Shown here piece after piece: positions 15,669-23,587 of a stretch of 24,825 nt of DNA (the stretch's first letter is position 1; every line of letters starts with the position of its first letter). The position numbers and the translations under genes were made by a program. The notes beneath the pieces were generated by a model. It saw only the letters and a program-made list of their open reading frames with translations, did not search any database and was not told the origin of the DNA. The DNA lies in contig JAQVOQ010000005.1 in the NCBI GenBank assembly GCA_028702545.1, positions 1 to 24,825 of the forward strand, written 5' to 3'. This DNA is from Clostridia bacterium. GTDB taxonomy: Bacteria > Bacillota > Clostridia > Christensenellales > UBA1242.

Positions 15669-15845
15669 ATGCGTTTTAATAGAACTGGATGTTGCAGACC
15701 CTGCTGTTGCTGTTGTTGTTGCTGTTGCTGCCCTCCTCCACCTCCTCCACCTCCTACAAAAATAGTTTGCTGTTGTTTCCGCGTACCGGTACTCGGTGAA
15801 TACAACAATAACTTTGGTGGTAACTTTGGTGGTAACTTTTTTTAA
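15669..15845 (+). CDS. 58-residue peptide with Cys10 and Pro8 runs
   Basis: I start at ATG 15669 because AAGGAG (15652-15657) lies upstream; an in-frame TTG at 15636 overlaps that site. The peptide is a short basic lead (MRFNRTGCCRP), ten consecutive Cys, eight consecutive Pro, TKIV, CCCF, then a Gly/Asn/Phe tail with GGNFGGNFF. There are 15 Cys in 58 residues and no signal peptide. The Cys run is coded by TGY and the Pro run by CCN codons. A strong terminator follows directly, which supports a real transcript. The Gly/Asn/Phe tail recalls spore-coat or other structural small proteins, and the Cys suggest metal binding or cross-linking; a modified-peptide precursor is another option. None is demonstrated. 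No clear promoter is visible upstream. Confidence 0.65.
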   Translation: MRFNRTGCCRPCCCCCCCCCCPPPPPPPPTKIVCCCFRVPVLGEYNNNFGGNFGGNFF

Positions 15846-15861
15846 TATAAAAAACTGCCCG

Positions 15862-15894
15862 CTTGAGAGTAAATTTTACTCTCAAGTTTTTTTT
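15862..15894 (+). terminator. Terminator of the Cys/Pro peptide gene
   Basis: The stem CTTGAGAGTA / TACTCTCAAG with 5-nt loop is followed by eight T. It lies 17 nt after the stop codon. Confidence 0.92.
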
Positions 15895-16053
15895 ATACTT
15901 ATTATTAAAATCTCTTTTATTAGTTTATGAATTAAAATACAAAAATATATAAAAAATTTTACCAAAATAATGCTTTTTTTTTATGTTTTTATTACAAAAT
16001 TGTCACATATATTGCTAGTTTTTGCTAATATTTATTACAATTTACTTAAAAAG

Positions 16054-16233
16054 TTATCCACTTATGCACATACTAATATTTATAAATTGATATGAATATT
16101 TATAATTTTTTTGTATAAATTCTAAAAAATATGCAAAAATGGGTATTAATATACATAAGTTATCCACAATTCCACAAAAGCATACCTATTTATCCACAAT
16201 TTATGCTTGTGTGCTCGTTATTAGTGTGGATAA
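16054..16233. promoter_or_regulatory. Cluster of DnaA boxes
   Basis: Two perfect TTATCCACA boxes (16160-16168, 16190-16198) and one perfect box in reverse (TGTGGATAA, 16225-16233). Two near-consensus boxes overlap by one base at 16054-16070 (TTATCCACT, TTATGCACA). The last box is inside the 3' end of the antiporter gene. The region 15895-16200 is otherwise very AT-rich with no gene. Five boxes within 180 bp is far above chance. There is no dnaA, dnaN or rpmH in view and genes on both sides run the same way, so this may be a DnaA-binding regulatory or titration site; an unusual origin is not excluded. Confidence 0.75.
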
Positions 16234-17178
16234 AATAATAAGCGTATACAACAAATATGTCGCAATTAACAAAATACCTTGTATTCTATGTGTTTTTGAA
16301 GTCTTTAAAATTGGCAAAATTAACATTAAAGTCATAAAAATTAAAAGTGGAATAGACACTGAAAGTGTGCTTTTTGAAATATTTAAGCCAACTCTACCAG
16401 CAAGCAAACCACCAAAACCAAATAATAAAGTTATGTTAATTATGTTGGTGCCTATAATGGTACCTAGTGCTAGCTCCATACTTTTCTTTTTTACTGCCGA
16501 CATGGTTGTAATAAGCTCTGGTAAACTAGTGCTAAAAGCAATAATGGTAAGACCTATAACTTCTGAACCTATGTTTAGCATATAAGCTAAGCGCTCACCA
16601 TTATGTACGAGCATATTGGCTCCTATAAAAATGGCTAATGTGCCTATTATAAATTTAAAAAACAAAATTGCCCAATCTTTTTTAATACCAATGTTTGATT
16701 TGGTTTTTTTGTGCTCTTTTAGTGATTTTTTTGCCTCTAATATATTAATATAAAAAAACATAGCGCATATGCTTACTAAAATAATGCTCTCAATTAGCCC
16801 TATTTTTAAATTTATACAAAAGATAAACAAAACGAAGTTTAAAAAAATTAATAATAGCGCTTTTGATTTAAAACTTTTTAAAGATACCTTTTGAGGGGCA
16901 ATAACAATGGCCGCACCAATTACTAAGGCGACATTACATATCATAGAGCCTATTGCATTTCCTACTGCTAAATCGTGTAAGTCGTGTGCGACTGCAATTA
17001 GCGAAACACTAATTTCAGGAAGGGAGGTGGCGACACTTACAAGCGTTGCACCTATTATAACTTGACTAATTGAAGTTAATTTAGATAGCATAAGGCAAGA
17101 ATCTATTAAAAAGTCACTACCTTTTATAATAAAAAATAGCCCTAATATAAATAGTAAAATAATCAAAACTTGATACAT
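16201..17178 (-). CDS. Na+/Ca2+ exchanger-family antiporter (CaCA, YrbG-like)
   Basis: 325 residues, about ten membrane segments. The two inverted alpha repeats that form the ion site are plain: GATLVSVATSLPE (43-55) with GNAIGSMICN (73-82), and GLTIIAFSTSLPE (209-221) with GTIIGTNIIN (239-248), joined by a Lys-rich cytoplasmic loop (150-168). It should exchange Ca2+ or another cation for Na+ or H+ across the membrane. Ribosome site AGGA lies 9 nt before the ATG, and TATAAT-like sequence lies upstream. It follows the VanW-family gene on the same strand by 55 nt and may be co-transcribed. The last codons carry a DnaA box. Confidence 0.94.
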   Translation of the reverse strand: MYQVLIILLFILGLFFIIKGSDFLIDSCLMLSKLTSISQVIIGATLVSVATSLPEISVSLIAVAHDLHDLAVGNAIGSMICNVALVIGAAIVIAPQKVSLKSFKSKALLLIFLNFVLFIFCINLKIGLIESIILVSICAMFFYINILEAKKSLKEHKKTKSNIGIKKDWAILFFKFIIGTLAIFIGANMLVHNGERLAYMLNIGSEVIGLTIIAFSTSLPELITTMSAVKKKSMELALGTIIGTNIINITLLFGFGGLLAGRVGLNISKSTLSVSIPLLIFMTLMLILPILKTSKTHRIQGILLIATYLLYTLIILSTLITSTQA

Positions 17179-17233
17179 ATGCTTGTCCTTTTATTTACTA
17201 TTATATTAGAGCTATATTACAATTTATTAAATT

Positions 17234-18778
17234 TTATGGGTTATATGTTACAGGGTTGATTTTTTGTATAACTGCCGAAACATTATTTCCCGTTGTATCC
17301 GATGTTTTTTTTTGAGGTGGAATAAGTTCTACTTGACTCTCTATAACATAATCTTTTGGGGGTATATCGTTGCCTTCAACAACTATGCCTTGTTGTGGCT
17401 CATAGATTTCGTGCCTTATTTGCACTTCTTTTATTAAATTTCCTCCAGAATAATATTGTAAGTAAGCTTTTGCCTCATAACCTTCTCGCGGATAACTTAG
17501 CCTAAATCTTTCGCCTTTATAAAGCACCTTGCTGGCATATTCGCCTTTTACATCAAAGATAACTTCATCGCCTTTATGACCAATTGTTTTTATGAACTCG
17601 CTTCTTCTTTTAATTTTAATGCCATTATCTAATGTTTTGCCATATATTTCAACATATGCACGCTCCTCTTTTAAATAAGCTGCTATATAAATATTATCTT
17701 GACTGTTGTTTTTAAACCTCATATCTGACCAGTTTTCACTAACCATAGCATCTAGCGCTAGTTCAATGTATCCTACTGGTAAAGTATGTTTACTAACCTC
17801 AATAACCTCTAAATCAGCTAAAATAACTGCATTATACAAAGTCGTAGAAGCTTGACACAAGCCGCCGCCAACGCCTTCTACAAATTGCCCATTAAATATT
17901 ATGATTGACTTTTCGTAGCCACCTTCTACGGTTTGAGGGCTTGTTACGGCATTGAATGACACTTCCTCACCAGACTTTATTGTCATTCCATCAAATTTAC
18001 TTAAAGCAAGCCCAACATTATGCAGTCTTCTCTGTTTTGAATTGTGCAAATCAGTACTAAAAATACTAACTAACTGTGTTCTGTCTTTTAAATAAGCCTC
18101 TGTAAATTCTGGTTCTATCGTAACAGTACTTAGATTAACTTGCATATTCGTGTGATTAACTTTAAATTCTTTTTCTAAGTCTTTTAATAATTTTATTCTA
18201 TCTACCTTAACTCCCGACTTACTCTCTGAATACGTAAATTTATTTTGCTTACTAGCGTCAAATGTAACTCGACTATTTACGGGTTGTCTGTCAACTTGAT
18301 TTATAATATCATCCATTTTCGCATTGATGTCTTTAAATAAAAATGGAAAAGCAACATCAATATTCATACCCCTTGCAATTATAGAATCAAACTCAGTACT
18401 TTGAGTTTTATTTATAATTTGCTGTTGATACTTATATGCATCCGCAACAACTTTATTAACATTTTCCTCTACCTCAAAATCAGTACCTGTAAATTGCCAA
18501 ACTTTATCGCCATAAGTAACGCTTAAATTCATTTCATCTATTTTTTGTTTTATCAGCGAACCAACTGCATATGCCGCCCTATCTTGATCAAGCCCTCCAA
18601 CATTAACTTGGCTTATCGTAACGCCTTCTGCAAAGTTTTGTGTGCCACCTGTGGCATTATTTACAATCATCATTGTTTGGCCGAGTACAGCAACTGTAAA
18701 AATAATAGCAAATATCGTTATAGCTGAAGTTATATTTTTTATGTTAAACTCTTTTTTATTCATAGCAAAAAACCCCAT
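17234..18778 (-). CDS. VanW-family cell-envelope protein
   Basis: 514 residues if the ATG at 18778 is used; an ATG at 18763 (MNKKEF...) is the alternative. One N-terminal membrane segment (about 17-38) anchors an outside region. It contains a peptidoglycan-binding-4-like domain (about 50-230, with the repeated GVTISQVNVGGLD and GVKVDRIKLLKDL patterns). The VanW domain follows (about 235-380), with the diagnostic GVGGGLCQASTTLYNA at 302-317 and ENWSDMRFKNN. A G5-like beta segment and Pro-rich tail complete it. VanW proteins sit in glycopeptide-resistance clusters and in many unrelated genomes; their role is undefined, and nothing here indicates resistance. The start overlaps the rmuC terminator, and a TATAAT lies 5 nt before the outer ATG. 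Confidence 0.9.
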   Translation of the reverse strand: MGFFAMNKKEFNIKNITSAITIFAIIFTVAVLGQTMMIVNNATGGTQNFAEGVTISQVNVGGLDQDRAAYAVGSLIKQKIDEMNLSVTYGDKVWQFTGTDFEVEENVNKVVADAYKYQQQIINKTQSTEFDSIIARGMNIDVAFPFLFKDINAKMDDIINQVDRQPVNSRVTFDASKQNKFTYSESKSGVKVDRIKLLKDLEKEFKVNHTNMQVNLSTVTIEPEFTEAYLKDRTQLVSIFSTDLHNSKQRRLHNVGLALSKFDGMTIKSGEEVSFNAVTSPQTVEGGYEKSIIIFNGQFVEGVGGGLCQASTTLYNAVILADLEVIEVSKHTLPVGYIELALDAMVSENWSDMRFKNNSQDNIYIAAYLKEERAYVEIYGKTLDNGIKIKRRSEFIKTIGHKGDEVIFDVKGEYASKVLYKGERFRLSYPREGYEAKAYLQYYSGGNLIKEVQIRHEIYEPQQGIVVEGNDIPPKDYVIESQVELIPPQKKTSDTTGNNVSAVIQKINPVTYNP

Positions 18779-18821
18779 AATTAATTATATACTGTTAGTA
18801 TGCTTATTAATTAAGGGGTTT
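18767..18821 (-). terminator. rmuC terminator overlapping the VanW gene start
   Basis: Read on the minus strand: AAACCCC, one T-T mismatch, TAATTAAT, then a loop with an inner ATACT-AAC-AGTAT hairpin, then ATTAATTA and GGGGTTTTTT. The 7+8-bp stem with six T is a good intrinsic terminator 23 nt after the rmuC stop. Its descending arm contains the ATG at 18778, and the T-run lies inside the VanW reading frame. Confidence 0.85.
18784..18789 (-). promoter_or_regulatory. Possible -10 element for the VanW gene
   Basis: A perfect TATAAT lies 5 nt before the ATG at 18778, inside the terminator hairpin. No convincing -35 is present at 17-18 nt. If active, it gives a leaderless or very short-leader mRNA. 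Confidence 0.35.
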
Positions 18822-18843
18822 ATTCTTTAAAACTATTGAGAGT

Positions 18844-20181
18844 TTATTTATCGGTATCCGTACCTATTATTGTATCTAACTTTCCTATAACTGTCGCTTC
18901 TTCTGGCGAGGTTATATCGGTTACTTTATTTAAATTTCGCTCAATTGTGCGAGTTTTTTTGGTCGCATCATCTATTGTGTCTGACGCTTCCATAACTTTC
19001 TTTTGTGTTTTAGCAAGTAGCTCGGTAAAAATTGAAAATTCTTTTTTAAAACTTGTTAGTGCGTTCCAAATTTCGCTTGAATGTTTTTGAATAGATAGCG
19101 TTTTAAAGCCCATTTGTAAACTGTTTAAAATTGCAGAGAATGTTGTCGGTCCAGATATTATAACCCTATATTCTCTTTGTAATTCCTCAACTAAACCAGA
19201 ATTCCTTAAAAGTTCGGCATATAAGCCTTCTGTTGCTATGTACATAATAGCAAAATTGGTTGTATTTGGTGGATTTATATATTTTTCACTAATAGACTTA
19301 GCTTCTTTTTTAATTTTTGTCTCTATTGCTTTTTTAGCTTTTTCAATTTCTTCTTTTTTCCCAGTTTCACTAATATCTAGTAACCTCAAATAGTCTTCAA
19401 CTGGAAATTTAGAATCTATTGGAAGTAAAATGTTTTGATTGTCTGTTCCCGGCAAGTATATTACAAAGTCAACTCCGCCTCTATTATTACCCTCTTTTAT
19501 TGTAACTTGCGCTGCGTATTGATTTGGTGCTAACATTTGCTCTAACAAACTTGCAAGTTGTACTTCACCAAAAATTCCTCTTGATTTAACATTTGTCAAT
19601 ACTTTTTGTAAGTCGCCAACACTAACGGCTATGCTTTTCATCTGTCCTAGTTGTACGCCAACTTGTTCAAATTGCTTATTCATCATCTCAAACGATTGAT
19701 TAAACCTGCGTTCCAAACTTTCGTTCAATTTTTCATCAACTGTCTTTCGCATTTCTTCTAATTTCTTTTCGTTATTATGCAACATCTTATCTAAATTTTG
19801 TTCAATAACTTCAGTAATTTTATCTAACTTTTGCTCGTTAGAATTTCGAAGTTCAACTAGCCTTTTATTTGTAACTTCTAATTGATCTTTTTGCATAGTT
19901 GTTATATTTCTTATATCGCTTTCTATTTTTTCGTTATAGCTTCTAATCAACTTTTCTTGACCTTCACTGTACGTTTTAAACCACATGCGAACATTGTCAA
20001 ATTCCTTTGTTTGCTCAGTTATTAACTGTTTAAAGTTTTTTTCTTGCTCTTTAATTATATCATGTGATGATAAATTACTTTTTGGTTTTATAAAAAAGCC
20101 AATTGCCACAAAAATTAATACTATGCTACTTAAACTTATAGATATTATATCTATTGTTTCTATTAATAATAAATTAATCAT
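18844..20181 (-). CDS. rmuC: RmuC family protein
   Basis: 445 residues. One N-terminal membrane segment (about 13-31) is followed by a long coiled coil (about 40-185). The RmuC domain then includes RGIFGEVQLASLLEQML, GVDFVIYLPG, LPIDSKFPVEDYLRLL and GPTTFSAILNSL, the usual landmarks of this PD-(D/E)xK-related family, including D and K in the IDSKFP strand. RmuC limits inversion of short inverted repeats in E. coli and is regarded as a structure-directed nuclease or its partner. It overlaps the CCA-transferase gene by ATGA (20178-20181), with AAGGATG as its ribosome site inside that gene, so the two are translationally coupled. Confidence 0.94.
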   Translation of the reverse strand: MINLLLIETIDIISISLSSIVLIFVAIGFFIKPKSNLSSHDIIKEQEKNFKQLITEQTKEFDNVRMWFKTYSEGQEKLIRSYNEKIESDIRNITTMQKDQLEVTNKRLVELRNSNEQKLDKITEVIEQNLDKMLHNNEKKLEEMRKTVDEKLNESLERRFNQSFEMMNKQFEQVGVQLGQMKSIAVSVGDLQKVLTNVKSRGIFGEVQLASLLEQMLAPNQYAAQVTIKEGNNRGGVDFVIYLPGTDNQNILLPIDSKFPVEDYLRLLDISETGKKEEIEKAKKAIETKIKKEAKSISEKYINPPNTTNFAIMYIATEGLYAELLRNSGLVEELQREYRVIISGPTTFSAILNSLQMGFKTLSIQKHSSEIWNALTSFKKEFSIFTELLAKTQKKVMEASDTIDDATKKTRTIERNLNKVTDITSPEEATVIGKLDTIIGTDTDK

Positions 20182-21482
20182 ATTCTTTCATCCTTTTGTA
20201 TTTCTTCTTTTAAAAAGTTTAATATTTTTGTCTTTGTATTATTATTTGCATCTAACAAACAAAATTTAAGCGACTTATTTAACAATTTTCCAATCAAATT
20301 ACTTTGCAAAGCCTTAAACTCTTCTTTTAAAACTGTTCCATTTATTGCAAGTTCTTTTAAATTAAAGGGCATTTTATGCACTTTCATAAATTGATAATTA
20401 TGCTCTAGTAATTGATAAACATTTTTATTGTTATCGTTATTTAGCAATTTAAACAAACTATTAAGTACTTCATTATGGTCTTGCAAAAATTTTTTTGCAA
20501 CAAGGTCATCTTTTAACTTAAACGATTGTTCATAAGCCTTTATCAAATTAACGATAAAATGCTTTTGTTTAATTGAAACGCCTGTGTTTTCGTTTGTTAA
20601 AATTGTTGTGGCGATAATACTAGACTTTATCTGTTCTATCTTAGCAATATGGAGACACAAATCTATCGTAAACGCCTCAAACTTTAAGTCTTTGTTTGAA
20701 TTGTTATAGTGATATAAACTGGCGCGTAGGGCTTTTAAATGTCCATTAGCGTCATACTGCGATAAATTAGGGAAAATATATGGTAGTGCACCTAATTTAA
20801 TTAAATAATTAAGTCCATCAACTTCTTTAAAATTATATTTAGAACCAGCATTTAAGATAAGTTGGAACTCTTTAAACAATCTATCTTTTGTTACATCTTT
20901 TAATTGGCCTATCATTTTTTTTGCTGTTTTATAAGTGGATTTATCTATTTTAAAATCTAACTCACTCGCGAGCCTTACCATTCTTAAAATACGGAGCCCA
21001 TCACTTGCAAAAACATATTTTGGACTAATTATTGCCTTGACTTGCTTTTTTTTAAGGTCTTTTTCTCCGTTAAAAAAGTCCATAACTTCTTGATTTTCTA
21101 TATCATAATATAAAGAATTGATTGTAAAGTCACGCCTTTTAGCGTCTAACTTAATATCATTCACAAAGCAAACTTTCTCTGGGGTGTGAAAGCCACCTTT
21201 TTTATAGCTCTCTGCCCTAAAAGTTGTATATTCACATTTAAAATCATCTTTACTTATTATTGCTGTTCCTAATTTTTTGCTACCTAATGAATATTTAAAA
21301 TGCGAATTTTGTAATACTGAAAATATTTGTTCTTCAGTCAAATTAGATGCTAAATCGATATCGGTTGGAGTTAAACCTAGCAAACTATCTCTAACAAATC
21401 CACCAACAATAAAAAGTTTAGCGCCTCTGGCTTTAAACAAATTATTTAACTCTATTATTTGATTGCTTATTTTAAATTTCAT
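20178..21482 (-). CDS. cca: CCA tRNA nucleotidyltransferase
   Basis: 434 residues. The class II nucleotidyltransferase fold is clear: GGFVRDSLLG (27-36) then D41-I-D43 (metal-binding carboxylates), the RRDFTINSL motif (116-124) and the template helix FASDGLRILRMVRLASELDF (158-177). The C-terminal helical body has diverged, as usual. The enzyme adds or repairs the tRNA 3' CCA; the tRNA in this window already encodes CCA, so repair is the expected role for it. There is no ribosome site before the ATG; an extended -10 ends 6 nt upstream, so translation is probably leaderless. First gene of an operon with rmuC; its TGA stop shows that TGA is not recoded here. Confidence 0.95.
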   Translation of the reverse strand: MKFKISNQIIELNNLFKARGAKLFIVGGFVRDSLLGLTPTDIDLASNLTEEQIFSVLQNSHFKYSLGSKKLGTAIISKDDFKCEYTTFRAESYKKGGFHTPEKVCFVNDIKLDAKRRDFTINSLYYDIENQEVMDFFNGEKDLKKKQVKAIISPKYVFASDGLRILRMVRLASELDFKIDKSTYKTAKKMIGQLKDVTKDRLFKEFQLILNAGSKYNFKEVDGLNYLIKLGALPYIFPNLSQYDANGHLKALRASLYHYNNSNKDLKFEAFTIDLCLHIAKIEQIKSSIIATTILTNENTGVSIKQKHFIVNLIKAYEQSFKLKDDLVAKKFLQDHNEVLNSLFKLLNNDNNKNVYQLLEHNYQFMKVHKMPFNLKELAINGTVLKEEFKALQSNLIGKLLNKSLKFCLLDANNNTKTKILNFLKEEIQKDERI

Positions 21483-21488
21483 ATATTT

Positions 21489-21497
21489 AGTATAGCA
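21489..21497 (-). promoter_or_regulatory. Extended -10 promoter giving leaderless cca mRNA
   Basis: The minus strand reads TGC-TATACT, an extended -10. The hexamer ends at 21489, so the expected +1, seven bases on, is the A of the ATG at 21482. Any -35 is weak. Confidence 0.55.
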
Positions 21498-21532
21498 TAT
21501 TGTATTTTTAAAATCATAATAAAAGATAAATA

Positions 21533-21556
21533 AAAAGCAACTTAAAAGTTGCTTTT
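21533..21556. terminator. Terminator of the SipW operon
   Basis: The palindrome AAAAGCAACTT / AAGTTGCTTTT has T-runs on both sides. It lies 6 nt after the stop of the last fibre-type gene (minus strand). Confidence 0.85.
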
Positions 21557-21561
21557 ATTTT

Positions 21562-22179
21562 TTAATCTTCTGGAGGCTCAACAATTGTTGGCCATTGATC
21601 CGGTAAATAATTCCATTCTGTTAAATAATCATCTACAGATATCGTGTCAATATAAAGAATTACCGTAATAATTCTATCTAATTTTTCTTGTGTGATAGTT
21701 GGAGAAATATGAAACTCAAAGTGAATCGTTGGTAACCATTCATCTAATAAATCCCAGGAAGTATAATCGGTATAACAATAATACCAAATAGCATTAGATG
21801 AATATTCCACTGGCAACCAATATTGCTCATCTTGCTCATTTATATTAAAAGTTATGGCATTTGTAGTTATTCCATCAATTCTAATTTCCGATCTAATTCT
21901 AAGATAAAAATTTGGCGCCTGGCTATCTTTTTGTATTCTAAGCGTCCTATCAATAATAGAATCTGGATAGCGCTCATATTCATTAAAATCTAAAGTTTGT
22001 CCATTTAATACTTGTGTAGCTAGTAAAATATTACCTAAAAATTCAATTCTGGATTTGGTTGCCCTGCTATAAAACCATGCAAGAATAGCGTTGATGGATA
22101 TTGCCACAACTATCAAAATAATCAGTATAAATATTACTAAAGATTGTTGACTTGAACTCTTATTTGGTATCCTTTGCAT
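21562..22179 (-). CDS. TasA/camelysin-like secreted protein 3
   Basis: 205 residues from ATG 22179. An in-frame ATG at 22191 precedes it, but GGGAG lies between the two, 5 nt before the chosen start. One hydrophobic segment (about 13-33) ends in NAILAWF, the A-x-F type junction cleaved by SipW-class signal peptidases. A predicted beta-rich domain follows, with RTLRIQKDSQAPNFYLRIRSEIRI, a pattern shared with the next gene (RTLQINNAADSQDAYVRIQ). The tail WNYLPDQWPTIVEPPED is acidic. Last gene of the operon, just before its terminator. It is probably a surface or fibre component; its sequence is the most diverged of the three. Confidence 0.75.
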   Translation of the reverse strand: MQRIPNKSSSQQSLVIFILIILIVVAISINAILAWFYSRATKSRIEFLGNILLATQVLNGQTLDFNEYERYPDSIIDRTLRIQKDSQAPNFYLRIRSEIRIDGITTNAITFNINEQDEQYWLPVEYSSNAIWYYCYTDYTSWDLLDEWLPTIHFEFHISPTITQEKLDRIITVILYIDTISVDDYLTEWNYLPDQWPTIVEPPED

Positions 22180-22212
22180 TATTACTCCCATGTTTGTTTT
22201 GTGTATTTTATT

Positions 22213-22833
22213 TTAACTTAGCCAACCCACAGGATAATCTGGCGCCCACCCAACATAAGCATCATTTGCAACTTGAACAGCATTTACTGTTACTGTAATT
22301 TTATAAGGTTTTCCTGCATCGTCATTACCCAAAGCATAAGTATCATTTTCTCCTATTGGAAAAACAACAAATTCTAAATCTACTGTTATAACTCCGCTTG
22401 GAGCTAAAACATCGTCATAATAAAACCAAAATTGAGGTCCAGTATTACCTTCTACCCAATCTGTTGCTGAGTCTGCAAGTTGCATTTGAACAACTAAATC
22501 CTCTTCATAACCAGAATCTCTGTCAATTTCAAAAATTGCTTGAATTCTAACATAGGCATCTTGTGAATCCGCGGCATTGTTTATTTGCAAGGTCCTTTCA
22601 ATTGTTTCGCCCGGAAGTAATGTTTCAGTGTTTATATTTAGTGCGTCGTCCGTTTGATCTAAAATTTTAGCAGTTATATCAAGATCACTTATTACAATTG
22701 TTGTATAGGCATCAGTGCTCGTTGAAAACAAGGCGGTAGTCATATTCATAATCAATACTAATACAAGTAAAAAAGAAAAAATGGTTACTAATACAAATTT
22801 TTTACTTTCTAACTTATTAAAAAAATCTTTCAT
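22213..22833 (-). CDS. TasA/camelysin-like secreted protein 2
   Basis: 206 residues, with a perfect AAGGAGG ribosome site. The hydrophobic segment at about 13-31 is followed by TTALFSTSTDA, a SipW-type cleavage region. The mature part is acidic, beta-like, and contains GETIERTLQINNAADSQDAYVRIQAIFEI, which matches the third protein. The C-terminus (VNAVQVANDAYVGWAPDYPVGWLS) resembles that of the first protein (VTGLQATPAGVDLWASGAPLGW). The shared plan fits the camelysin/TasA group of extracellular filament proteins. Gaps of 22 and 33 nt to its neighbours indicate one transcript. Confidence 0.8.
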   Translation of the reverse strand: MKDFFNKLESKKFVLVTIFSFLLVLVLIMNMTTALFSTSTDAYTTIVISDLDITAKILDQTDDALNINTETLLPGETIERTLQINNAADSQDAYVRIQAIFEIDRDSGYEEDLVVQMQLADSATDWVEGNTGPQFWFYYDDVLAPSGVITVDLEFVVFPIGENDTYALGNDDAGKPYKITVTVNAVQVANDAYVGWAPDYPVGWLS

Positions 22834-22855
22834 ATAAATACCTCCTTAACAATTA

Positions 22856-23500
22856 TTATTGTTGATTTAATGGATCCCAGCCTAATGGAGCGCCACTAGC
22901 CCAAAGATCAACGCCTGCTGGCGTTGCCTGTAAGCCTGTTACTGCAACATTTATCGTAACTGTTTCATTCATATATTGTGCTGGTAAAGTTGGAAATTGT
23001 ATACTTGTTAAAAATTGTACTTTAGAAAGTGGCAATTGTTGAGTAGGTTTTGGCAATATGTATTTATAGTACAAATAATCAAATCCCGCACCACCCACTA
23101 TTTCTGAGTCCCAAACTATCTCTTCTCCACCTACTTTAAATAAATTATATTGAACAGTATTTCCTACTTCTGGAATGTAAACTGGTAAGTTATTAGACCA
23201 ATAAGCCATTATCATAACCTTTACAATAGTATCAATTGTAGATATTGTTTTTACATGTATCGGAAGATTAATTTGGCTTGTTTGACCAGTATATACAAAA
23301 CTAGGTGCATCAGTTATAGGTTCAAAGGAACCATTTATAAGTTGTATATCTATAACTGCGACATCATCATTACTCGCTAAATCACTTTCATCAGTAAACC
23401 ATGCAAAAGTAGAGCCTACTAAATAGGCAAAAAGCAAAATTATAGCGAAGGTTAAAGCTACAATATTAATATTAAGTTTTTTACCGCTTTCTTCATTCAT
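22856..23500 (-). CDS. TasA/camelysin-like secreted protein 1
   Basis: 214 residues. The signal segment (about 11-33) ends in LVGSTFAWFTDESD, the classical TasA/CalY junction recognised by SipW. The mature protein has a beta-rich domain with aromatic residues and ends VTGLQATPAGVDLWASGAPLGWD. AAGGAAAAAGG precedes the start. It is the first substrate-type gene after the signal peptidase gene, which is the arrangement of the Bacillus sipW-tasA locus. The product is expected to be cell-surface or matrix fibre subunits; TasA-family membership is judged from the junction and context. Confidence 0.85.
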   Translation of the reverse strand: MNEESGKKLNINIVALTFAIILLFAYLVGSTFAWFTDESDLASNDDVAVIDIQLINGSFEPITDAPSFVYTGQTSQINLPIHVKTISTIDTIVKVMIMAYWSNNLPVYIPEVGNTVQYNLFKVGGEEIVWDSEIVGGAGFDYLYYKYILPKPTQQLPLSKVQFLTSIQFPTLPAQYMNETVTINVAVTGLQATPAGVDLWASGAPLGWDPLNQQ

Positions 23501-23587
23501 AAACTTAACCTTTTTCCTTAGTAACTTGTTATTATATAAATTTTATAGCAAAATAAAGTAAAAGTCTAGCAAATTACCATTATGCTA

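Noticed and set aside
15581..15808. A minus-strand frame rich in Gly and Gln opposite the Cys/Pro peptide
   Set aside because: It is the complement of the TGY/CCN repeat runs, has no ribosome site, and the terminator at 15862 fits the plus strand.
16054..16233. The DnaA-box cluster as the chromosomal origin
   Set aside because: No dnaA, dnaN, rpmH or gidA is nearby and genes on both sides run on the minus strand, without the usual divergence at an origin. Kept only as a DnaA-binding cluster.
17234..18778. Glycopeptide-resistance gene cluster suggested by VanW
   Set aside because: No vanA/B-type ligase, vanH, vanX or VanRS pair is present. VanW-domain proteins are common in sensitive Bacillota.
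20178..20180. Possible TGA recoding to Trp, given the extreme AT richness
   Set aside because: TGA ends the cca frame exactly at the rmuC overlap, and tryptophans in the genes I read are TGG.
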